Shown: positions 1 to 12,026, numbered from the stretch's first letter. The stretch is DNA of 64,000 nt from Toxorhynchites rutilus septentrionalis (GCF_029784135.1 NC_073744.1:28998981-29062980); one strand, 5' to 3'. The notes: generated by a model from the sequence alone, not told the origin. Made by a program: numbers and translations.

Positions 1-411
1 GCCAGTCGCAAAACTGCTTCCAACTAGGATTGCATTTGCGCTAATCTTGATCATAATGAAGCAATGCTGCTCTTTTCGAGGAAGTACCAAGAAAGTAAAT
101 GTCGTTCTGAAATGTTGTATGTGATTTGGTTTCGCTTGCCAGTAGCAAAACTTTCTTCACTAAGAATGGCAGCTGCACTTACCTCGAGCATGTATTGTTC
201 TGCGAGCACAAGAATGTATCATCAAACAATTATCGTCAAATGATTCTACAATAAAAAAAAAACATTTCAGGGCGACCAAACCGGTAGAATGGTTATTTTA
301 AAATTTTCGTAGCATTATAAAATAATATCCGCAGTTATAAGCAAGTAACTTGAATTAAATCACAGCGTAGTTCGTCAACAATGCGGTCGTGTCTTGAACA
401 CAACCTCCAAA
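1..411 (+). repeat. Family D interspersed repeat, right end (copy 1)
   Basis: The stretch is repeated in inverted orientation inside 5109-6000 and again at 63002-63150. Shared blocks include the text around 95-165 (matching 5800-5880 reversed) and 270-411 (matching 5109-5290 reversed). The conserved end reads CACAACCTCC at about 402-411, preceded by a degraded form of the GACGTAG/CTACGTC palindrome at 366-378. The left part lies outside the window. No coding capacity was recognised. The class is unknown; the 9-bp target duplication seen for copy 2 suggests a DNA-transposon-like or retroposed unit. Confidence 0.7.
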
Positions 412-2640
412 CCTCGAGGGCGATACAGCGATTATAGCGATCTTGCAACTTTTTATCGGCGTAAGAATATTCCTGTTGTTCGAATGTTCACAGTTGGACT
501 GTTCACATAGCGACTGTTGATATGAGGCTTCCATTGTTGTATTATTTATAGCACCAATTATCGATGCAGCAGACTGTATGTGAAGTGAGTGACTGGGGTC
601 ACCATCACACATTATGATTGTTGCGTGGACGTAGCAGCTAGATTAACACACAAAGATGGTCAGTTGAGGGCTCTGAGTTATCAGCTCATGATCGTTCGCT
701 TAGTAGCGGATACGCAACCAATTAGGCTTCAACGACCTCCTAGACTTGTTGAATTATGGGGACTTTAAACTTTTGCAGTTCATTCTTCTCTAGCCACGAA
801 ATGGGCCTATTAGGACAACTCACTCCAAACTCCTTCTAAATATGTCTTGGAAAAGACACTTCATTGTCGTTCGACGTTCCTCAGCAAAACGCGTATGCTT
901 TCGGTACCACCAAACGAAGATCTGTCGACCTTCGTCTACTAAACCGCCTTGATATATCTTTCCTTCCTTGTTTGGTTTATAGATACTTTAAACTCTTGCA
1001 GTTCAATCGTCTCTAGCCCTGAAAAGGGACCTTGCAGAAAGAAAACTACTCCATTACTCCTCCTTCACCTGTCTTAAGAAAGACAATCCGTTCCCGCCCG
1101 ACGCTCGCCGGCAACGACGTTGCTCCGATGACCACCAAACGAGAAGTGATGTTGCACTGAATCATAATATTCTATCGATTTGTTTTAGTTTAGATTAAAC
1201 GTGCACAAAAGCCCTTTCAAAGTGTGGTCGTGTTGTTTTGGGTGCGATCGGCCAGTGCCATCTGTTTTGTCGAACATGTGCTCGTCACTGCCCTCTCAAC
1301 TCTTGACCATCGTGCACCCACTAATGGATCGGCATTAATTAGTATCTAATTATCCCGACCGGTCCGCCAGCTAGACACGAACTAATCACGGATGGGTTGG
1401 TATGCTAATTTGCGTGACATGTATGTTGCATTTATTCAATTTTCGCGCCATTAATCTTGCCGCCGAGCGTTGTTGTACAAACTTGAAGGGAACCAGACAA
1501 CCAGATCTACAGTCCACAGGCAGAGCCAAATCCCATCAGCAACAAATCATATTTGATAGGGCGTAGTGCCTTTCCCCGAAAAATATGCAGCCTTAAAGTA
1601 CGCGTACGAGTACGTGCCCCTTGCCAGGCAGGACAACCTCGTAAATCATCACCTTGGAGCGTACCGACAGCAGCTGCGGTGGTGGTCCGTGTTGGCGGAT
1701 TACGTTACCGCAGTAGACCTAATCAAGTGATTAAATTGTGCGGATCAATACGAACATAATTAACCGGAATGGAATCGGCTAATAATAATTGGGATAAGGG
1801 TTTTTTTTCAGGAAGTCATTACATTTAATTGATCGAGTTGATGTAATTGTCACATGGTAACTGTTCATTTCCTGGTCATTCTTCGATGTTTCATGAATCA
1901 ATCCTAGCTAGAAGTTGTGTTATATATTCGATGTAATATACAAAACAAGTATATTCTGTTGCTAATTTTTAATTCATAAAATCACCTTTCCAGCCAGTGA
2001 ACAGTGGCCTTTATTAACCACAACCGCATTCCTTCGAGGCTGTTTATATGGGAAATTTCAATTCACGTATTAAAAAGGTGTGTTGAAAGTGTACGGCACA
2101 AAACTGTGATTGAAAAAACCCAAACACCACCGGAAAAAAAACACGTGAAGTGCATACCGCTGATGGAAATGCTTCGGAAAAACAGAGTGGAAAACGGAAG
2201 CGGTGAGGAGGCAAATGTTTCCGAGCCGAGGGTGTGCAAAATAAAACTACGAACAAAGAATGCGAATCAACCGAACCATTTTTGCATCCAACGGATTGGA
2301 CCGCCGGTGCCAAACCGAAATGCGATATAGCAGTCGAACACCTGCAATGTGCCCTGGTGTTGCGCTGCGGCTCGGATGAACAGTGGCATATATATTGAGT
2401 GTACAAATGTGATGATGCCAGTTGCGATTAATAATTGAAAAACGTGCGAAACATATCAAAAGCGGTTAGGATTAGTTTCGAAACCAGCGGGGATTTCCGG
2501 ACAGCAGTTGTGTATGCAGTTATTCCGCAAAGCATTCGTGACTGCTCTTCATCTTGTACGTCTGTCAGCGAAGCTTTGAATTTTACTATCCATTTGACGA
2601 ATTTAAGCAAAGCTGAATCAGCTCATGCGACATCTACATT
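412..2640. other. Unassigned non-repeat stretch
   Basis: No gene was recognised. Short ORFs occur on both strands but overlap one another and have no recognisable domain. The part at 2000-2640 is purine-rich, is preceded by a possible splice acceptor (ctttccag at 1985-1992), and could be a 5' untranslated exon, but this is speculative. A motif of the form ACTTTAAACTYTTGCAGTTC occurs at about 763 and 985 and, with small changes, at 6680, so part of 750-1030 is repetitive. Confidence 0.4.
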
Positions 2641-2641
2641 A

Positions 2642-3725
2642 GAGCCCAGAACCACAAAAGTAAGGGTGTTTGTTTATTTTACGCACTGAAAAGCAAGATT
2701 CGGTGGTGATTATTCATTTTTTTTCAATTTAGAATCATTTCAGCCATTGAATGTCGTCATTATATGGTAACAAAGTAGGAGTTTTGTATATTTACGATGG
2801 TTTCAACACGCGATTTTACCAAAGTCATAGATAATCTTCAAAAATTTTAGTTTGATAATGCATACCGGTTATTAATACTATGGATAATTGCGATGAAATC
2901 GATATCATATGAAATTGGCTGATATCATTGATTATGTAGCGGCCGATACGAGAAGGATTTGCATTATTTTTAGCGCAAAACACCCTATTCATCGTTTACT
3001 TAGTTGAAAAAAATTAAATTTACAATACTTATAACAAGCCATTCCTCGTAATGTACATAGCACATTGTAAAATGATGATTTTCTAACATTTTCAGCGTGG
3101 AAAGAATACATGAAACCGTCAATTGACGAATTTACGTTGTATTTACAACCATATGGCGCAGCGAGTAAAATGAGGACATTTTGTTTTTTTGGTATGAAAT
3201 TCGTTCAAATTTTCTAGAAAAATCAGAATTTATCTTCAAAGTTCCCGATTTCATGTATTCTTTCCACGCTGAAAAGGTTAGAAAATCATCATTTTACAAT
3301 GTGCTATGTACATTACGAGGAATGGCTTGTTATAAGTATTGTAACTTTTATTTTTTTCAACTAATAAACGATGAATAGAGTGTTTTGCGTTAAAAATACT
3401 GTAAATCCTTCTCGTATCGACCCCTACATAACCAATGATATCAGCCAATTTCATATGATATCGTTTTCATCGCAATTATCCATAGTATCAATAACCGGTA
3501 TGCTGTATCAAACTTAAAATTTTCGAAGATTATCTATGACTTTGGTCAAATCGCGTGTTGAAACCATCGTAAATATACAAAACTCCAACTTTCTTACCAT
3601 ATACTGACGACATTCAATGGCTGAAATGAATCTAAATTGAAAAAAAATTGATAATCACCACCGAATCTTGATTTTCAGTGCGTAAAATAAACAAACACCC
3701 TCTAATGAGCTCAGAACCACAAAAG
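2642..3725. repeat. Hairpin element H1 with 19-bp flanking direct repeats
   Basis: Left arm (about 2661-3115) and right arm (about 3250-3706) are near-complete reverse complements of each other around a ~130-bp loop. Matching blocks include CATTCCTCGTAATGTACATAG at left (3042 on, first 20 bases counted) against its complement near 3302-3325, and the outer tips reading GGGTGTTTGTTTATTTTACG. The pair GAGCCCAGAACCACAAAAG (2642-2660) and GAGCTCAGAACCACAAAAG (3707-3725) differs by one base and looks like a target-site duplication. No ORF of note; the 65-codon ORF in the loop and right arm is not convincing. It is a non-autonomous foldback-type element. The long duplication is unusual for DNA transposons. 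Confidence 0.8.
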
Positions 3726-3978
3726 CGCTTCATTGGCAAGTGTACGTACCTAAGCTTAGTTTGTTTACAATAAAGTACTATTTGATTTGTCTTGTTGAAG
3801 GTCTGTGTTGAAACACACAATGTATATTGGCAGACAATTGTATCGTTTGGACCAAGGAGCTGGAATTGACAGGTGGTTCGTTTTCGACATTATGAGGATG
3901 AGGCATGGAAGATGCGAGATGAGATGAAAAATGACAGCGACTATATTTGTTTATAAACAAACCAGGTCAAATTTTTAT

Positions 3979-4266
3979 GTTACAGAGCGTTTTCTCCACA
4001 CCAACAGTTACTTATGCTGGGCCAGTTTCAACCGAACCAGCTGTAGTGTTCCAAAGCGAATGGAACTTAGAGCAGTACGGCACAAGCCCGCCGGTAGTGA
4101 TTTTCCCATATACCCACCAGTACAGCTCCCACAATCGCCGAATCACAAATTCCAGCAGCAACGGCAAAACCCTCACGTCAAGCGATAGAAACAATAACTT
4201 GCAGCAGTCAACGAATCTCAACAATGATACCAACAGCTGTCCTTTCCCCCGACAAATTCTAACCGT
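3979..4266 (+). other. Possible relic exon or pseudo-coding segment
   Basis: A splice-acceptor-like tttttatgttacag ends at about 3985 and is followed by about 280 bases that look more coding than their surroundings: Gln/Asn/Ser-rich in one frame, and open in two frames. The two open frames translate to unrelated peptides, and neither matches a family I know. It stops at the edge of the TTAA element at 4273. It could be a host exon fragment, a captured gene piece or chance. Low confidence. Confidence 0.15.
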
Positions 4267-5108
4267 TTGTTTTTAACACTCCTATACTCGCGCATTGGTC
4301 TGTCAGACCGAGAAATCAATAATTCGTTCATTTCTCAGAAAATACCAACACTACGACTTTGCGATTCTTTCTAGCTTCGTTATTCGTCGTTCGTCGTCGC
4401 TTAGCGTATCGCATGTGTTGGTACAAAGGGGGCATGTGCCACTTTTTAACACTTTCGGTCTGACACACCGACGCGAGTATAGAAGTAACTTTTTTGGACA
4501 AGTGCCTTTTTTCATATTCTAGAATATTGTTGAATAAAATGTATAAATTAACGTTAGTGGCGTGGAATATTTATTGAATATAATGCATAAGATCATTACC
4601 GGACTATTCTTATTTGATTTCAGTCCCTTTTGTAACTGGATTGAACGGATCCATATATTGACTATTCGTCGTTAGATTCATACGTTCAAAAGCAAAATAT
4701 AAATATTTGACTTTCGTATAGTTATTCGCTAATATAATGGTCATACATATACACACCTGTGAAAGAATTTCACTTGTGGAAGAATTGTACACAGTAAACT
4801 ATAAACTAATCGGTGGCTTATGGTAATTTTGAACAGTTACAGATTCGGGGATATTTTTTTATAATGGACAATATCGACAAGAAAACAAGAAAAAGAAAAG
4901 GAAGTTCCTAGAAATCCTTTTATATCATCTTTTTATGCTCCATCTAAAAAAAGAATTTAATTCTTAGTTTACCAAGAATACAGAGACAAAGAATATTAGA
5001 AATATGCAAACTTTATATTCCAGAACCTTTATCATCTAGTAATTATCTAGAAGTTCGTTATACATTCTTCTCTTCACGCAACAACTGCATGAAATGTAAA
5101 AAAAATAT

Positions 5109-7123
5109 AGGAGGTTGTGTCCAATATACGACCGCATTGTTGACGTAGAACTACGCTGTTATTCCTTATAAGTCGCTTATTCATACCTTCGGATATTATT
5201 CTATAATGCTGTGAAATTTTAGAAATAACTGCTTAGTAGAATAATCTCTGAAATTGTTTTTTTATTGTAGAATTTGTTGACGATAATTGATTTATGATTC
5301 ATTCTTGCCCTCGCAAAACAATACACTAGCTGATCGTAAGTCGCAATTTATTTCATGTAAATGCAATGAAAATTTACCTCGAACGCTTTTCTTTTTTTTT
5401 GCCTTTTTCGCAATTGACATAGACTCGGCTAGACTCGATTATATACATGTTGCACCAGCACCATTATTCCACATCTCATAACTACATCAATATATCTTTG
5501 GCACCGCATGGAAACAACAACAATGACAACACTTGCAAGTATCAAATATCATGCTACATGTTATTTAGTATTGCCTTAAAGGAATCGCACCTCTAGGCAT
5601 CGTTCGTACAACGTAAACCAAGCGCCAAACAAGCTTTCGCCATAGCATGCATACAGAGCCATACATTGGTGGCTTGAAACTACTAGGAATATAAAACACT
5701 TCTCATCATTTTGCGCTATTCTCGAAAGAAACGCTTCTGTTAATATTACTGGCCTCGAAAAAAGTTGTATTTCTTTCTCATGCTCGAGAGAAGCGCAGCT
5801 GTCACTCTTAGTGGAGGAAGTTTTGTTACTGGCAAGCGAAACCACATACAAAACTCCAGAACGACATTTACTTTCTCGGTGACTAAACAAGCGAAATAAA
5901 CTCTTTTTGTTAATAACAACCTCAAAAACAGTAGCAATGCTTCATAGCGCTAACGCAATCCTAGCTGAAGGCAGTTTTGCAACTGGCACGCGAACCCAAA
6001 TAACTTATAACATTCCAGTAAGACATTCAAGATGCATGGTATTCCTCAAATATTTTTTTGACGCACAACCTTATGATGACGGAAAACAAACAATGTTAAC
6101 TGCTTGGAAAAAGACTGAATTGTGCCACAAGGCTTGTACTCTGCTGAAACACCCATCGATGCGAATTCGCTGATGAGTTTGTCAAGAGCGACCGCCTTCA
6201 CCACCAGCGGGGGGAGCTTGATTTTGGTTGCTGCCTGGGTAACGGCGTTTACATTTTCGACCGACGCGCCGAAATCGCCTACTTCGCTGTTGTGCGATGC
6301 GGTGTCACACTCGCGAAGGCTCGGTTCAGTGCGAGCGCTTTTCATTGCACCAACATCGCGTGCATCATTGGATGACGCTTGCCTCGAAATATTATTGCCC
6401 CTGGCAATGCGTTCGTTTTTTGTAGGGCTCGAGCCTGCCTTCCTCTTCTTCTTGCTCATCATACACTACGCGAAGCGTCCAATTTATGACGCGGAAAGAA
6501 AAACACACGATACGAATAACGCGAAAAACGAACAGAAAAACCAAACGACGATATCCAAGTTGGATTACCACTGGTGGGGTCCAATCTTAGATCGAGGCGC
6601 AGCGAAAGCAAAGTGAACTGGATTGCTCAACAGTCCGATGCCGAATGAAAGTTTGCCTTCTTCTTCTTCCTTTGTTTTTAAGAGGCTTTAAACTTTGCAG
6701 TTCATTCGCCTCTAATAGTTTGCCTCAGCGAGATCCACTGTTTATACTCTAGGCAAGTATTCCCCTTCATTATTCTACTTTTCCTTTGTTCATGGGAACT
6801 TTGAATCCTACGATTTCCCCTCCGTTGGTCGTCGATAAGTTGCTCGATATTGACAGGTCTGTTCGGGAAAGCACACAAATGGACAGAACAAATGTATGGG
6901 AAAATGGAAACGCCTCATGTTTTCATGAATTTTAACCATTTACAAACCAGGGGATTCTAATGTATATCATATTAAACAAATCTTAGGAATGTCCGATTCT
7001 TTTAGTATGTGAATCGCCAAAATCCCTTCGCGGCAAAAATAGTTATTAACTTTAACTTTATTTCATAAAAACGTGACCTGTTTTCTGATTTGGCACCCTT
7101 AATGAAAGACGTAGTTCTACGTC
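5109..7123 (-). mobile_element. Family D insertion (copy 2) inside the TTAA element
   Basis: The uninterrupted homologue at 34769-36037 reads straight through this point. Here AAAAAATAT occurs on both sides (5100-5108 and 7124-7132), so the insert is 5109-7123 with a 9-bp target duplication. The left terminus is GGAGGTTGTG followed 30 bases on by GACGTAG/CTACG. The right terminus is GACGTAGTTCTACGTC at 7108-7123. Internal pieces match window positions 1-411 in reverse. It also carries a Jockey-like ORF1 fragment (6046-6462, minus strand). Confidence 0.75.
6046..6462 (-). pseudogene. Jockey-like LINE ORF1 (gag-like) N-terminal fragment
   Basis: A 138-codon ORF starts with a lysine-rich stretch (MSKKKRKAGSSPTKNER), then a low-complexity acidic and serine-rich linker. 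Around residues 83-110 comes a block beginning KLPPLVVKAV and followed by LISEFASMGVSAEYK. The PPLVVK...LI...G pattern is how the conserved part of Jockey-clade ORF1 proteins begins, just before their zinc knuckles. No CCHC motif follows; the sequence runs into family D DNA and stops. Upstream on the minus strand (6463-6620) is plausible 5'UTR. Only the 5' portion of the retrotransposon is present. The family call rests on recalled similarity. The 164-codon ORF on the opposite strand is its shadow. Confidence 0.45.
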
Positions 7124-7544
7124 AAAAAATATGTTTGTTTCGAGCATGCAGTTATGCAATGTTCTGATTCTTACTTCAATGAAACCGCAATCGATTAATA
7201 CGTTTTTATGTTATTTTATAGCTCATTTTTATATCCAGAGTTCCAGAGTTACTTACTTTTAATTAATAACAATGAAAAATTGGAATATCGTTATTTGTGT
7301 TGGAGTATCAAAAATTACTCTGTTTTGAGTAGGCAGAATTAGATGACTATTAAAAAATAATAAAGACGAAGAAAACATATGTTTTGGAGTTTTTTCATTC
7401 AATCATACCCTCTTCTTCGAATAAATGCCAATAAAGACTGAAAAATACATAATGGCAATATTACAGAGACGTTCAATTTTCGGTCTGTGACACCGTGCGC
7501 GAGTATACGTGTTATGATTTTGCACGCGAGTACAGGAGGGTTAA

Positions 7545-8110
7545 CAAATTGTCATTACCATAATTATATTTAACGCAGTTGGAGTCGAAACACAACGCGT
7601 TGAGTGACAGTAGTATTTATATATTAGTCATTCCAAATATACTAATTAAACGCATGATTTTCGTGATGGTGATAATTTGTTAATCCGCAATGCAGTGGTT
7701 TGAGTGCTATCCACGATAAAAGATGCACTAATAAAGTATGTGGTTTAAATTGTATCAAGTGGAACAACCACTCATGCCAGGGTACGTATATGTCAAGGTA
7801 ATCTGGACTCGAAGTGTGTAGCGACACGATTCATTTACGAGTATACACTCTCAACTATGACATCTAAGCTTTGACGAAAAGCAGCGATCGTAAAGCAATT
7901 CATAACAAGTGTTTTTTGTTGTTGCAAATATTACGTGTTTTTCTACTGATTTTTTGAAAATCAGCCAATAATACCTGAGATAGAGAAGTTCATTAAATCA
8001 TTAAATTTAAAATAACGGAATTAGTACCCAGGATGTTTTGTTTTTGTGCTACTTTTTGAATCTGGTCCTCATACGGCGGCCCGACTGCAACGGATTATAT
8101 TTATAAAATA
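7545..8110. other. Unassigned AT-rich stretch
   Basis: No gene, domain or internal repeat was recognised between the TTAA element and the Helitron end at 8111. Confidence 0.5.
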
Positions 8111-8150
8111 CTAACTGACCCGGCAAACTTCGAAAACCTACGAAAAATGT
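8111..8150 (-). mobile_element. Helitron 3' end (truncated copy)
   Basis: Read on the minus strand the segment ends CGAAGTTTGCCGGGTCAGTTAG followed by T (only the last 20 bases are diagnostic), closely matching the 3' end of the Helitron at 55643-56239. Helitrons end in CTRR-like tetranucleotides next to host T. No matching 5' terminus was seen upstream on the minus strand, so the copy is probably 5'-truncated or decayed. Confidence 0.5.
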
Positions 8151-8159
8151 AACGAACGA

Positions 8160-9880
8160 AAAAATCTATTTTTTCCGCATTGAATTTCATTTCAAGATTG
8201 TTCCTACTTTCTTTTTCCATGTTTTTTATTGATAAAAATGACAGTCTTATTAATAGTAACGATTTGCTTTAAATTCTTCGATTTACTCTCAAGTATTCTT
8301 ATTAAGGCTGTTTGAGTTTTCAGAAAATCAGACAATGAAATGAAGCACCTTGTTTGAAAACAGTTATTGGCATTTATCGAAGAAATACGAATCTCGAAAC
8401 AATACAGAAATGGTATCAGAAAAAAAAACATGTTGATATCATCGCGGTAGCGGTAGCGCGATTAATTCTCAAATCATGCTAAATATTGTCCGGAAAAATA
8501 CGTATCGATTCTAAGAAAAAAAAATCAAAAGCATATTTTTTCTAGATATACATTTATTCGATTATAGGTGCACCGTTTTGTTCCATAATATTTAAGCACC
8601 TTTCACGCAACTTTAGAATTCCATTCTCTCAAAACATCTTAGTTTTCTCGTCAAAAAAACTGGACAAAGTGCTTTTTATGCTATATAGTGAGTTGAAGTT
8701 CTTACAGGTATCTTAACAGTTGATAATCTAAAAATACAATATCTGCTGAGATAAAATATCTAGTGAGTAAGGCGAGTGGAGTCTTAGAAGCACCCTGGAA
8801 GCGTTCTGGATTTTAATACGTTCAGCTGCGAGAAGTACTTGTTGGAATTCATCGAGACTTGTTGATTGGTAGAAGCTCATAATACAGATTTTTCCTACAC
8901 CACTTTTCTCACCGCGCCAATACTATTAATTCTATTCACTTGCTCAAGATTTTTTCAACTCAACATTATTATGAATGATTTGCCCTTCACAATTCGCTAC
9001 AAATATATATTTTCGTTGCGTTTATGGAACAAATTGATAATTTCCGGTAAAAGAAACCCTTATTCCTATATATTAACACAATGTTGCATTCTATAATCCG
9101 ATTGAGTCAAATACTATCGGGTCGTGCAAATGTTTTAACCTTGGATTGCAGAATGCAAAAGTTGATTTCGTTCGGATTGCGATATGTCAAATATGTTCGG
9201 GTTCCGGAATATAGATTGAACCGTATTCACATGAACGGTGATTCCAGACATCTGTAGCGAATCTATTAATTCAAGTGTCGAGTGCTGAGGATTAATCATG
9301 ATAAGCGTGTGTATTTGGTTGTCATCAGTAGCAGCATGGACTTTCCAGACAACCCAATAGAAGCATAATACAAAAATTACCAGATAACATTAAAGGAAAA
9401 CATCATTGCAAGAAACAGATCTTTAGAGATATGGCCCGTGCACCCATGGAAGAATTTCTTGTTCGTTTCCATTTTTGGGGAAAGCCTTGAGAGTGGTTGG
9501 AAAATAGAAAGGAAGCAGTTTTGTCATCAAGAGTGGAAGCTGAATCGAAATTCGCACTTAAGTCGGGATTTTTCAATACTACGAAAATTCCAACAATTAT
9601 CTTTGGGTAGCTTTATCCTGACGGAATTCAAGATCCTCTATTACCGTTAGGAATAAACGGATCGGTTCCAGTTTATGTGCGTTTCTTTCATATGCGTTTC
9701 AGTACTATGAAAAGATATAAATGTTTGACCTGACAGCACTCTCAGACAACTCAGTCTTTTTTATGATGAATACAGAGTATTCAAGGTGGGCGTAAAGTTT
9801 AAAAAGCATGTAAATACAAAGCAGATCTCATTCATTTTTTACTACAAACATGAGTTTTTTTGCTTTAAAAAATATTTAAC
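8160..9880. other. Unassigned AT-rich stretch
   Basis: Short ORFs only, none recognisable. No promoter or RNA gene was identified. It probably contains decayed repeats that cannot be assigned from this window alone. Confidence 0.5.
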
Positions 9881-9882
9881 GA

Positions 9883-9986
9883 GTCCACGTGGACATTATC
9901 TAAACCCCCTCTCCTTTCACCGTGGACAAGCGCGGACATTCCCGTAACCTCTACCTCCCCTAAAGTTGTCCACGTGGTATGTGGAC
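9883..9986. repeat. Short repeat with CACGTG palindromes
   Basis: GTCCACGTGGAC, a 12-bp perfect palindrome, occurs at 9883-9894. GTCCACGTGG followed by GTGGAC closes the block at 9968-9986, with C-rich runs and GTGGACAAGCGCGGACATTC between. This looks like a compact inverted-repeat element or a fragment of one; the class is unknown. Confidence 0.45.
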
Positions 9987-10430
9987 AGCCCCTAATAGGC
10001 ATTTATCAGCTATTGTATTGTATGTTGCCCAATCAATTCGTGCTCAATTCACGTTTTTATCGTGTAGGTCTTGCTACTAACAATTCATGTAATTGTGGTC
10101 TAGGATGTCATAACATCGAGCATGTTATTTGGTTATGTAAAGATGCAATTAATTAATTTAACTGGCTGCTGATTTAGAAGATCGAAAGAGAATACTTCCG
10201 CATATCAGATTACAATAGCATGAGCAGTCGCGATCTTAATATTATGCTCTCTATATGAGTCTTCCTAAGGAACCCGCTTCACTTCCTCGAATGCACATGC
10301 CAATTCTCCTTTCCCTTTCCTATACATAAGCAGAACTTAGCACCCAATAAAATCAATTCACTATAGAAGTTACACGAACTTTTCTAGAGAGCACTCATGG
10401 TCATAGAATACTCAATATACATCGCCGGGC
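9987..10430 (+). repeat. Family C repeat (copy E1, left part) with LINE RT C-terminal relic
   Basis: This block recurs at 20515-20770 (+), 22960-23230 (-) and 40800-41370 (+). It includes a short reading frame (to 10156) with NQF...RVGL and a CNCG-x7-EH-x4-C pattern. That resembles the cysteine/histidine motif found after the RT or RNase H domain of LOA-, Jockey- and I-type LINEs. The family is therefore at least partly built from a LINE 3' end. The homologue at 40.5-42.0 kb shows that this copy is cut at about 10430 by the promoter-bearing repeat and resumes near 11470. Confidence 0.6.
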
Positions 10431-11100
10431 GTTATTATACTATACTGGGGTGGAAGTTCAAAATTTCGAAAACGGAATCGTTACGCCCGAGAACGAGATT
10501 TTGAGCGTTAACAGCTCCTAAACAACTGAATTAAATGGTATGATATTCACTTTATTCGAAAGATAAAATGTCTACGCGTTCTACGCTTACTACTTTTTGA
10601 TCCAAAATCTAGTTTTTGTTGCCTTAAAATTGCTTTCAGAACAGGCTATTGAAATCACACCAATCGGTATAAAAGCGAGTGTCGCTCGGAAATCCACTCA
10701 GTTATGATTGCGTAACGATTGAGGAACCATCGCTGGAATGAATGGTTGTTTCGCTAACACAAACTTTGCTGAATAGATGCAAGTTGTGGGTACTTTTTAC
10801 TCGTTCGCGTTTCTGCAAATCGGAATATATCCCTAACACGGATTTCAAAACCATGGAGCGTGGGAAATTGGCATTACAAATGAGATGCAAGCTAAGAGTA
10901 CTTTTGTACTCGCTTGTATTTTTGCAAATCGGAATGTGTTTTCCTAACACAGATTCCGAAACCAATAAGTTGGGAAAATCGGCATTGCAGATCTTGCAGT
11001 ACTTTTATACTCCTATGCATTTTTACACTGCGAAATTCGTTTTGCTAACACGGTCTACAAAAGCGGGTACAACTTCTACGCCTACCGTTTGATGATTAGG
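10431..11100 (+). repeat. Promoter-bearing dispersed repeat (copy 1) with ~100-bp tandem units
   Basis: The first 300 bases match 27190-27490 on the opposite strand nearly base for base over long stretches (for example GATAAAATGTCTACGCGTTC). They contain a CCAAT box, a TATA box and an arthropod-type initiator (see the promoter entry). The downstream part holds three related units starting near 10779, 10884 and 10985, each with TGCAAG...AGTACTTTT and then CCTAACACRGAT. The same unit occurs three times at 34151-34380. The 116-codon ORF over these units is a by-product of the tandem repeat. Class unknown; a solo LTR or a captured gene promoter are both possible. Confidence 0.6.
10660..10703 (+). 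promoter_or_regulatory. Core promoter in repeat: CCAAT, TATAAAAG, TCAGTT
   Basis: CCAAT lies at 10660-10664, TATAAAAG at 10668-10675 and TCAGTT at 10698-10703. The distance from the first T of TATA to the initiator A is 32 bases, the normal arthropod spacing. The copy at 27227-27270 (minus) keeps all three elements and the same 32-base spacing. No long ORF follows. Confidence 0.5.
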
Positions 11101-11470
11101 CAAAATGTTGATAGCTATTTGCTGCGATGGCCACTACCATAATGCATGAATTGACCTAAATTGGGATTTGTCTGCAATTGAGTTCGTAAATTGTTTCATT
11201 CATTCACTAGTTTAATCAATACATACAAAAGATAGCTCTGCGCAGCAACGATATCGTACCCAATGAGGAACAGCCGAGGTGCGATTATTGCTAATTGAAA
11301 AAAACACAAATGGTTACTAAGCAAACGGCAGTCCTACGTCAACCTTGCGGTTGTATCATAGGTATAACCCATCCATAGTTTTTTTGGTGTGGAATTCGTT
11401 CAAGTTTTTTAGAAAAAGCAGAATTTATCTTCAAATTCACCAGTTTCACGTATTTTTTCTTCGCTAAGAA
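11101..11470. repeat. Mixed repeat junction
   Basis: It includes a degraded palindrome half (CAGTCCTACGTCAAC at 11323-11337) and a stretch at about 11380-11450 resembling the loop of hairpin element H1 (GAATTCGTTCAAGTTTTTTAG against 3195-3220). No gene was seen. Confidence 0.35.
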
Positions 11471-11945
11471 GATTATAAATCACCAACGTGGCAACGAAGG
11501 AGAAAATGCTCTTTTTTTCTATCTTTTTATCTTTTATATATTTCTGTAGTCATAGATTAATTTAACTTAGACTTATAGTTATGAAGATCTTAACTTCAGA
11601 CTTCTGTTTAAAAATGATACATGACGACTCTTTGTCTTTTTGTCTTCTTCTGAATAATTAAATAAACAGAAGAAAAAGGTAGTAATGACTTTTAACGTAC
11701 TTTTTTGTACATATTTGAACAGAATGTGGTTCCGGATTCTACCGCGTTATCTCATCTAACCCGTTAAAGGATACAAGTTCGTACAGGAAACGATTTTTTT
11801 TCAGGGCTTCTATTTGATGTATCAAAAGAGAAAAAAAATACAGATTTTGAACAATGGAAAAAAAAACAATTCAAATGCAATTACTACACCCAATCACAGT
11901 CCTATGTCAAGATCCCGTCCGTGCCCCTAGGCTCAGACCCATCAA
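11471..11945 (+). repeat. Family C repeat (copy E1, right part)
   Basis: It matches 41395-42000 (+) and 22600-22940 (-). Landmarks are GTGGCAAC...GGAGAAAATGCT, AGAATGTGGTTCCGGATTCT, and the terminal CCCGTCCGTGCCCCTAGG preceded by CAGTCCTATGTCAAG. The last is the palindrome-half motif that also opens the family C copies at 20235 and 23525. Confidence 0.65.
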
Positions 11946-12026
11946 CTTTTTTTGTTATTAGGACCTCCAAACATTCACGTTTGCTTGCTGAACGAACGCT
12001 CAGTTGAATGTCTGCCATTTTACAAT

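Larger units (their letters stand above)
4273..7544. mobile_element. TTAA-flanked piggyBac-type non-autonomous element, copy 1, split by an insertion
   Basis: The ends are TTAACACTCCTATACTCGCG (4273 on) and, reversed, TTAACCCTCCTGTACTCGCG (ending at 7544). Each is a TTAA target plus inverted termini containing repeated ACTCGCG motifs. A full-length 1.27-kb relative lies in opposite orientation at 34769-36037. Comparison shows that 5109-7123 is foreign. TTAA duplications with C-rich termini are characteristic of the piggyBac superfamily. No transposase is encoded in either copy, so mobilisation would need one in trans. Confidence 0.75.

Noticed and set aside
2004..2406. Overlapping 108- and 120-codon ORFs on opposite strands
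   Set aside because: Neither is recognisable and they shadow each other; noted only as a possible untranslated exon.
6122..6616. 164-codon plus-strand ORF
   Set aside because: It is antisense to the better-supported Jockey-like ORF1 fragment at 6046-6462 and has no recognisable domain.
10742..11092. 116-codon ORF with internally repeated protein sequence
   Set aside because: The repetition comes from ~100-bp tandem DNA units with no consistent codon phase; not a plausible gene.
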